Below the pieces are notes generated by a model, which saw only the letters and a list, made by a program, of their open reading frames with translations, made no database searches and was not told where the DNA came from. The translations under genes and the position numbers were made by a program. From Rhizobiaceae bacterium (GTDB lineage Bacteria > Pseudomonadota > Alphaproteobacteria > Rhizobiales > Rhizobiaceae), in NCBI GenBank assembly GCA_023953845.1, contig JAMLJC010000001.1, positions 3,234,501-3,298,500 on the forward strand: a stretch of 64,000 nucleotides of DNA, in the 5' to 3' direction. Shown piece after piece: positions 58,343 to 64,000 of the stretch (its first letter is position 1; every line of letters starts with the position of its first letter).

Positions 58343-59587
58343 GGCCCACTCGCCCTTGCGCATGACCGGCGTGCGGCCGCCGCTGGCGTCCAGCCCGTCG
58401 ATGTCGATCTGGCCCGAGCCGATCATCCAGTCGATATGGATCAGGCTCTTGTTGCCGCCTTGCGCGGCGATCTGCTCTGGCGTCAGCGTGGCTCCGTTGA
58501 CGAAGCAGTCTGAATAACACTGGCCGAGCGCGATGTGGCAGGCGGCGTTCTCGTCGAACAGCGTATTGTAGAACAGGAGTCCGCTCTTCGAGATCGGCGA
58601 GGAATGCGGCACCAGCGCCACTTCGCCGAGCCGGCGCGCGCCTTCGTCGGTATCCAGGACCTTCTGCAATACGGCTTCGCCCCTGGAGGCTTTCGCCTCG
58701 ACGATGCGTCCGCCCTCGAAGCGCACTTCGATATTGTCGATCAGCGTGCCCTGATAGGAGAGAGGCTTGGTGCTCGACACGCGGCCTTCGACGCGTCGCG
58801 CATGCGGCGTGGTGAACACCTCCTCGGTCGGGATGTTCGGGTTGCAGGTCACGCCATTCTTGGCGAGCGACGCGCCGCCCTTCCATTCGTGGCCATCGGC
58901 GAGCCCGATCGTCAGGTCGGTGCCGGGACCGGTGAAGTGCAGCGCATGGAAGTTCTTGCCGTTGAGCCATGCCGTGCGGCTCTTCAGGGCCGCATTGTGC
59001 GCCTTCCAGTTTGCCACCGGATCGTCGACGTCGACGCGCGACGCCGAAAAGATCGCATCGGCGAGTTTCCTGACCGCCACGTCTTCCGCGTCGTTCGGGA
59101 AGACGAGCTTCGCCCACGCCGCGTCGGGATAGGCGACGATGGTCCAGTTGATATAGAAACCGGTGATCTTCTCCAGCGCGGGCCGATAGGCGAGCGAATT
59201 CGCCTTGTTGGCGCGCGCCACCTTCGCCGGGTCCTCGTTGGCGAGCAGCATCGGGTTTTCGCCGCGCACGGCGAGCCGCGCCGCTCCGGCGGCAAAGGCC
59301 TTCGCCTGCGCCTCGTAGAGCCAGTCGGCTGCCCGGTCGAAGCTGGCGTCGGCGCCATGGCGGAAGCGGGCAAGCGTCATCTCGTCGTCGGAGAAGAGGC
59401 ACGTCACCAGCCCCGCGCCCGCTTTATAGGCATGTTCGGTGATGAGCCGCGCCAACGGCAGCGCAGCCATGGAGGACGTCATCACCAGATCCTGCCCGGG
59501 CGCAAGCTGCAGCCCGACCTTGATGGCGACTTCCGCCAGCCTGTCCAGTTTGGCGGGATCGATAGCGGCGGAAGGATTGGCGCTCAT
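58340..59587 (-). CDS. M29 family aminopeptidase
   Basis: A 415-residue thermophilic-aminopeptidase-T/AmpS-type metallopeptidase. Residues typical of the family are in NIPTEEVFTTPHARRVEG (about 255-272) and the C-terminal GQCYSDCFVNG and HIDWMIGSG, supplying Glu, His and Asp metal ligands. The enzyme removes N-terminal residues from peptides in the cytoplasm. ATG at 59587 with GAGGA; the long upstream extension is not conserved. Confidence 0.9.
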   Translation of the reverse strand: MSANPSAAIDPAKLDRLAEVAIKVGLQLAPGQDLVMTSSMAALPLARLITEHAYKAGAGLVTCLFSDDEMTLARFRHGADASFDRAADWLYEAQAKAFAAGAARLAVRGENPMLLANEDPAKVARANKANSLAYRPALEKITGFYINWTIVAYPDAAWAKLVFPNDAEDVAVRKLADAIFSASRVDVDDPVANWKAHNAALKSRTAWLNGKNFHALHFTGPGTDLTIGLADGHEWKGGASLAKNGVTCNPNIPTEEVFTTPHARRVEGRVSSTKPLSYQGTLIDNIEVRFEGGRIVEAKASRGEAVLQKVLDTDEGARRLGEVALVPHSSPISKSGLLFYNTLFDENAACHIALGQCYSDCFVNGATLTPEQIAAQGGNKSLIHIDWMIGSGQIDIDGLDASGGRTPVMRKGEWA

Positions 59588-59759
59588 GCAGAATTCCTCG
59601 GATGACGGTCTATCGAGCGACAGATAGACTGCGCGGCACGGGTCGCCAAGGGGCGCGGCGTACGGCCGTCCCGGCGCTGTTCCGAGCATCAACAGAAAAG
59701 CGCCGCCTGCGCCAAAGGTCATGATTGCAGCCTCGGTGCGCTGCAATATGGTCGGCCCG

Positions 59760-60902
59760 ATGCAGCCCGCTTCTCCTTTCCGACTGGCCCTCGGCGGTCT
59801 TTTCGCGATTGCCGCCGCAATGGGCATCGGACGCTTCGTCTATACGCCGATCCTGCCATCCATGATGGCGGAACTCGGTTTGACGGCACGCGAGGCCGGT
59901 TTGATCGCTTCCGCCAACTATCTGGGTTATCTCGCCGGCGCCATCGCGGCGGCCGGCAGCTGGGCTGCCGGCCGCGAGCGCACGGTGATGATCATCGCCC
60001 TTGCCGGGAGCGCCGCGTTCGCCGCGGCGATGGCAGGCGTCGATTCGATGCCAGCGTTCATGCTCATCCGGTTTCTTGCCGGCTTCGCCAGCGCCTTCGC
60101 CATGATCTTCACGACCGCGATCGTTTTCGGGCATCTCGGCGTGGCGGGACGCGACGATCTTCAAGGCCTGCAATTCGCCGGCGTCGGGGTGGGCATTGCC
60201 GTATCGGCGATGATGACCGCGCTTCTGCACGGCGAGGGTGCGGCATGGACCGCGCCATGGATATGGTCCGGAGTCCTGTCTGCGCTGGCGCTGGTTCTCA
60301 CTGCCATCCTGGTCGATCGCGGCCCGCCCGGCACAGGCCGCAGGACGATGGAGCCGCCGCTGCGCCTCGATTCCAGGCTCTCCGCCATGGTCATCGCCTA
60401 TGGTCTGTTCGGTTTCGGCTACATCGTCACCGCTACTTTTCTCGTCGCCATCGTCAGGCAGAACGGCTCGGGGCCGCTGCTCGAATCGGCGGTATGGCTG
60501 GTCACCGGCATCGCCGTCATCCCTTCCGTCCACCTCTGGTCGCTGCTTGGCCGGCGCATAGGCTTGCCGCGCACATTCGCGCTGAGCTGCGTCGTGGAGG
60601 CGGTCGGCGTGGTGGCGAGCGTGTTGCTCGGCGGCACGATCGGCCCGTTGCTGGGTGGTCTGCTGCTCGGCGCCACCTTCATCGCCATCACCGCGATCGG
60701 CCTTCAGCTCGGACGACTCGCGGTGCCGCGGTCGCCCCGCCGCATCCTGTCCTTCATGACTGTTTCGTTCAGCATCGGCCAGATCGCGGGGCCGGCGCTG
60801 GCCGGCCTGCTGGCGCAGGCGGCGGGCGGCTATCTGCTGCCTTCGCTCGCCGCCGCGCTCGCCCTTGTGATCGCGGCGATACTGGTCGTCCGCATCGCGT
60901 GA
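59760..60902 (+). CDS. MFS transporter, YbfB/YjiJ family
   Basis: A 380-residue major facilitator with about twelve helices. AAAMGIGRFVYTPILPSMM at the first helix and GLIASANYLGYLAGA are hallmarks of the YbfB/YjiJ family, whose substrates are unknown. In-frame ATGs at 59721 and 59748 are alternatives; no clear ribosome site distinguishes them. Confidence 0.9.
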   Translation: MQPASPFRLALGGLFAIAAAMGIGRFVYTPILPSMMAELGLTAREAGLIASANYLGYLAGAIAAAGSWAAGRERTVMIIALAGSAAFAAAMAGVDSMPAFMLIRFLAGFASAFAMIFTTAIVFGHLGVAGRDDLQGLQFAGVGVGIAVSAMMTALLHGEGAAWTAPWIWSGVLSALALVLTAILVDRGPPGTGRRTMEPPLRLDSRLSAMVIAYGLFGFGYIVTATFLVAIVRQNGSGPLLESAVWLVTGIAVIPSVHLWSLLGRRIGLPRTFALSCVVEAVGVVASVLLGGTIGPLLGGLLLGATFIAITAIGLQLGRLAVPRSPRRILSFMTVSFSIGQIAGPALAGLLAQAAGGYLLPSLAAALALVIAAILVVRIA

Positions 60903-61029
60903 ACCAAATTCGCCATGTTTGCCGTATTTTACGCAGCACTTCCGCGGCCGATCAGCCATTTCAATTCGAACTGATCTGTGACTTGATGCCGGCCGATCGC
61001 TGATTTGTCCCGACGAGGATTGTCGCCAG

Positions 61030-62307
61030 GTGTTCGTTTCCTTCTTTCCGAAGCCGAAATTGTTCTTCGCGTCGGCTGTTCTGTGGAGCCTTGTCCTCGT
61101 CATTGTCTGGTTCATGGGCGGCGAGCAGTTGGGAGCCGCCCTCGGCCTGCCGCCCGCTGCGGCCGACGCCCCGCCCATCATCGGCGTATCGGTCTTCTGG
61201 TCGAAGCCGTTTCTTTGGTTCTATGCCTATTTCGCGGTCGGCGTGCTGCTGTTCTACGCCTTCTGGAGCTGGTTTTCGCCCCATCCCTGGCAGCGCTGGT
61301 CGATACTGGGTTCCGCGCTCATTCTTTTCATCGTCTATTTTCAGGTGCAGGTCAGCGTCGCCGTCAACAACTGGTACGGGCCGTTCTGGGATTACATCCA
61401 GAACGTGATGAGCAAGCAGACCACGTCGAACACGACGGAATATTACGGTCAGGTCGCGAGCTTCGCTGGCCTCGCGCTTGTCGGCATGAATGTCGCCGTG
61501 CTCAACGCCTTCCTTGTCAGCCATTGGATCTTCCGGTGGCGGACGGCGATGAACAACTACTACATGGCGCACTGGAGCAAGCTCCGCCACATCGAGGGCG
61601 CGTCGCAACGTGTTCAGGAGGACACGATGCGCTTTTCGCAGATCATGGAAGGCCTTGGCGTCTCCTTCGTCGATTCGATCATGACGCTGATCGCGTTCAT
61701 GCCGGTGCTGATCCGCCTTTCCACGCACATTACCGAACTGCCGCTGGTCGGAGCGATCCCGCACCCGCTGGTGATCGCCGCGGTCGGCTGGTCGCTCTTC
61801 GGCACGATCTGCCTCATCGTCGCGGGCGTGAAGCTCCCCGGACTGCAATTCCGCAACCAGCGGGTCGAGGCGGCCTATCGCAAGGAACTCGTTTACGGCG
61901 AGGACGATGCCGATCGCGCGCGGCCGGCGACCGTTTCGGAACTCTTCGCCAACGTGCGAAAGAACTACTTCCGCCTCTATTTCCACTACGTCTATTTCAA
62001 CGTGGTGCGCTATACCTACCTCCAGGCCAACAACATCTTCTCCCTGTTGATCCTCGGGCCGTCCATCGTCGCCGGAACGATCTCGCTCGGGCTAATGAAC
62101 CAGATCAGCTATGCCTTCAGCCAGGTCACGTCCTCGTTCCAGTTCCTCGTGAATTCCTGGTCGACCATCGTGGAACTGCTGTCGGTTCACAAGCGTCTGC
62201 GGGCGTTCGAGGCGGCCATAGACGACGAGCCGCTGCCGGACATCGATCAGCGCTATCTCGAACGCGAGCGCGCCGGAATGGCCGCCCACGAGCAGCCGGC
62301 GTCCTGA
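61030..62307 (+). CDS. bacA: SbmA/BacA-family peptide transporter
   Basis: A 425-residue inner-membrane protein with about seven or eight helices, matching SbmA/BacA: MFVSFFPKPKLFF, VNNWYGPFWDYIQ, NYYMAHWSKLRHIEGASQRVQEDTMRF and the C-terminal HKRLRAFEAAI. BacA proteins import peptides such as NCR or bleomycin-like compounds and, in rhizobia and Brucella, are needed for chronic host infection. GTG start at 61030; GAGGA lies ten bases further upstream than ideal. Confidence 0.92.
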   Translation: MFVSFFPKPKLFFASAVLWSLVLVIVWFMGGEQLGAALGLPPAAADAPPIIGVSVFWSKPFLWFYAYFAVGVLLFYAFWSWFSPHPWQRWSILGSALILFIVYFQVQVSVAVNNWYGPFWDYIQNVMSKQTTSNTTEYYGQVASFAGLALVGMNVAVLNAFLVSHWIFRWRTAMNNYYMAHWSKLRHIEGASQRVQEDTMRFSQIMEGLGVSFVDSIMTLIAFMPVLIRLSTHITELPLVGAIPHPLVIAAVGWSLFGTICLIVAGVKLPGLQFRNQRVEAAYRKELVYGEDDADRARPATVSELFANVRKNYFRLYFHYVYFNVVRYTYLQANNIFSLLILGPSIVAGTISLGLMNQISYAFSQVTSSFQFLVNSWSTIVELLSVHKRLRAFEAAIDDEPLPDIDQRYLERERAGMAAHEQPAS

Positions 62308-62338
62308 TTTTCACCGACGACGTCTCCGCGAGGGCGGC

Positions 62339-63361
62339 TCAGCCGCCCGCCGCGCTCTTCGCTGCGACGGTATCTCCGCTGGTTCGCGCCAGATAGTCGC
62401 TGTAGGTGACGCAGGCGACGTCGGGGCGGATGCAGACCTCGCCGGCAAAGCGCTCCAGAGCGCGCCAGTAGGCGCCGCCGTTCATCTGCGTGAAATGGAA
62501 GCCGAGTTGCAGCGGTGTCCTGTCGCCAGAAATTTCCTTCTCGAATGCCCTGCGGAACGCAAGATAGGTCCGCTCCTCGAACACGCCGTCGTCATCCCGG
62601 CGCTCGAAACCGCCCGAATGCCGGACGAAGAGATTGTAGTCCATCGCGATCACGCGCCGTTCCTTGGGTCCCTCCGGGATTTGCGGCAGCGCGAAGCGCG
62701 TGACCGCCGCGGACCTGTCGGGGCGTTCGGGCGCGCGCGACACGCCGCTGGCGTCGAATGTGAAACCCTTGGCTGCGAGCGCCTGATAGAGACCCGGTCC
62801 TGTCGAAAGATAGGGTGCGCGAAACCCCTTGATTCCGTTGGCTGCGAAATCGCGCCATCCATCCGGCTCGCCGTCGATGCCGTTCGCCGTATAGGCCTCG
62901 GTCAGCGCGGTGCGGAACGCGCGGAACTCGGCCAGCCATTCTGCCTTGCTCCAGCCCTTGCCGTCGAAATGACCGCAGGCGTGGCTGCCGATCTCGTGAC
63001 CTTCGCCATGCGCCGCCCAGATCTGCCTCAGCCGTTCCGTGACATCATCGCGCGTTGGCGCGAAGCCGATATTGGATTTTCCCGCTCCGTGTTCCGGCGC
63101 GACGTAGCTCGCGCGCCGCTCCTTCGGAATCAGGAACACGCAGGACAGGAAATATGTGAACCTCGCGCCGGTCTTCGCCGCCAGCGCGCGACTGCGTTTC
63201 CATTCGGCGATGCCGTTCGAATTGTCGAAGGAGATGAGCACATATTGCGGATTGTCCGCCTTCACGAACGTCTGTCCGGGCTCGGCCAGCGCCGGTGGAC
63301 TGACGGCTGAAAGGGCGATGGCAAGGCTGACGGCGACACGGAACGATGACAGGGACGACAT
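62339..63361 (-). CDS. Exported polysaccharide deacetylase family protein
   Basis: A 340-residue secreted protein. The signal peptide (MSSLSSFRVAVSLAIALSAV to about ALA-EP, residue 27) is followed by a NodB-like fold: LISFDNSNG at the first strand, HEIGSHACGHFDG with the metal His pair, and RAPYLSTGP. The canonical first-motif Asp pair is reduced to FDN. It may act on envelope glycans. I used the ATG at 63361, because upstream codons are not signal-like. Confidence 0.82.
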   Translation of the reverse strand: MSSLSSFRVAVSLAIALSAVSPPALAEPGQTFVKADNPQYVLISFDNSNGIAEWKRSRALAAKTGARFTYFLSCVFLIPKERRASYVAPEHGAGKSNIGFAPTRDDVTERLRQIWAAHGEGHEIGSHACGHFDGKGWSKAEWLAEFRAFRTALTEAYTANGIDGEPDGWRDFAANGIKGFRAPYLSTGPGLYQALAAKGFTFDASGVSRAPERPDRSAAVTRFALPQIPEGPKERRVIAMDYNLFVRHSGGFERRDDDGVFEERTYLAFRRAFEKEISGDRTPLQLGFHFTQMNGGAYWRALERFAGEVCIRPDVACVTYSDYLARTSGDTVAAKSAAGG

Positions 63362-63472
63362 GTTCCGCCGGTAGTCGCGAAATATGGCCTCGATTTGGAG
63401 ACGGATCGGTTTGCCGATCTCTCCCGATGGAGTAGGTTCGTCCCGCCAGCAAGATTCAGCCAGCAGGACGTC

Positions 63473-64000
63473 ATGCTCGTTCTTATTCTCGGCCTCGTGA
63501 TTTTTCTCGGTACGCATTCGATTCGTATCCTCGCGCCCGAATGGCGGGACCGGCAGCGTGCCGCGATGGGCGACGGGCCCTGGCGCGGCGTCTATTCCCT
63601 CGCTTCGCTTGTCGGCTTCGTGCTGATCGTCTGGGGCTTCGGCATGGCGCGCGCCGAAACCGGCTATCTTTACGATCCGCCGGTCGCGCTACGCCACGTC
63701 GCGCTCCTGCTGATGCTTTTCTCCTTCATCTCGCTCGCGGTCTCGATCTTCCCCGCCGGCCGACTGAAGGCGATGCTGAAGCATCCGATGCTGCTGTCCG
63801 TGAAGATCTGGGCCTTCGCCCATTTGCTGGCGAATGGCGAGACGGCGTCCGTCGTGTTGTTCGTGGCGGTGCTGGCCTGGGCGGTGATCGACCGCATCGC
63901 GCTGAAACGGCGTGGCGCGCCCGTTGCGCAGCCCGGCCCGGCGAAATGGGATGCCATCGCCATTGCCGTGGGCATCGTGGCTTACGCGTTGTTCGTGTGG
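63473..64000 (+). CDS. NnrU family membrane protein (3' end outside window)
   Basis: The 176 codons seen show a membrane protein of the NnrU family: LVIFLGTHSIRILAPEWRD at the N-terminus, then GVYSLASLVGFVLIVWGF and HPMLLSVKIWAFAHLLANG. NnrU is associated with nitric oxide/nitrite reductase clusters in some alphaproteobacteria, and related proteins occur without them. It is divergent from the deacetylase. The C-terminus is cut off by the window edge. Confidence 0.85.
   Translation, partial: MLVLILGLVIFLGTHSIRILAPEWRDRQRAAMGDGPWRGVYSLASLVGFVLIVWGFGMARAETGYLYDPPVALRHVALLLMLFSFISLAVSIFPAGRLKAMLKHPMLLSVKIWAFAHLLANGETASVVLFVAVLAWAVIDRIALKRRGAPVAQPGPAKWDAIAIAVGIVAYALFVW

Noticed and set aside
1..64000. 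tRNA, rRNA, CRISPR, insertion sequence or phage genes
   Set aside because: No cloverleaf-like sequence, spaced repeats, transposase, integrase or phage structural gene was seen.

Overview
The window is GC-rich DNA from an alphaproteobacterium, most likely Hyphomicrobiales (Rhizobiales) of the Mesorhizobium/Aminobacter/Phyllobacteriaceae kind. The grounds are the family content (BacA/SbmA-type importer, rhizobial transporters, OxyR-KatG pair), dense tail-to-head operons with ATGA overlaps, and a typical rhizobial intergenic repeat near 58.3 kb. I see no tRNA, rRNA, CRISPR array, insertion sequence, integrase or replication origin.

0-9.8 kb looks like ordinary chromosome: a partial FAH-family hydrolase, oxyR divergent from katG, an aquaporin, an RsmB-type rRNA methyltransferase, TspO, a PaaI-type thioesterase, an MTA/SAH nucleosidase and guaA.

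9.9-30.6 kb is a catabolic island. It holds a carnitine-dehydrogenase-like enzyme, a betainyl-CoA-type thioesterase, a BKACE (DUF849) enzyme, three acyl-CoA dehydrogenases, two crotonases, a BadH-like SDR, an ADP-forming acyl-CoA synthetase, a PaaK-like CoA ligase, an ACMSD-type amidohydrolase, an acetoacetate-decarboxylase-like protein without the Schiff-base lysine, an SDR without its tyrosine, a flavodoxin-fold reductase, and a complete PotABCD-type ABC importer. An XRE-cupin regulator sits in the middle. A 16-bp dyad, GTTT-N8-AAAC and variants, occurs before almost every transcription unit, so the island reads as one regulon. The likely job is import, CoA activation, beta-oxidation and thiolase-free (BKACE) cleavage of a carnitine- or butyrobetaine-like or alicyclic carboxylate. 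The exact substrate is not known.

30.8-57.4 kb is a second catabolic region, for sugars or sugar acids. It holds a ribose-type ABC importer with an SMP-30 lactonase, a GntR/UTRA regulator, an SDR with a split transketolase, two enolase-superfamily dehydratases, two D-2-hydroxyacid dehydrogenases, an FCD-type GntR regulator and an HpcH aldolase. Next comes an unusual 2-oxoacid dehydrogenase operon (E1alpha-E1beta-lipoyl fusion, core-less E2-like protein, malate/lactate-type dehydrogenase, two SDRs without the catalytic tyrosine), then a polar-amino-acid-type ABC importer without an ATPase, and a GntR/LacI-family repressor. Three copies of TGNTAYCGGTANCA join the sugar importer, the SDR/transketolase operon and the E1/importer promoter region. 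At the first two, the operator has the same position between a consensus -35 and the -10.

57.5-64 kb returns to housekeeping-like genes: an ArsC/Spx-like protein, a DUF962 protein, an M29 aminopeptidase, a YbfB-type MFS transporter, a BacA-type transporter, a polysaccharide deacetylase family protein and a partial NnrU.
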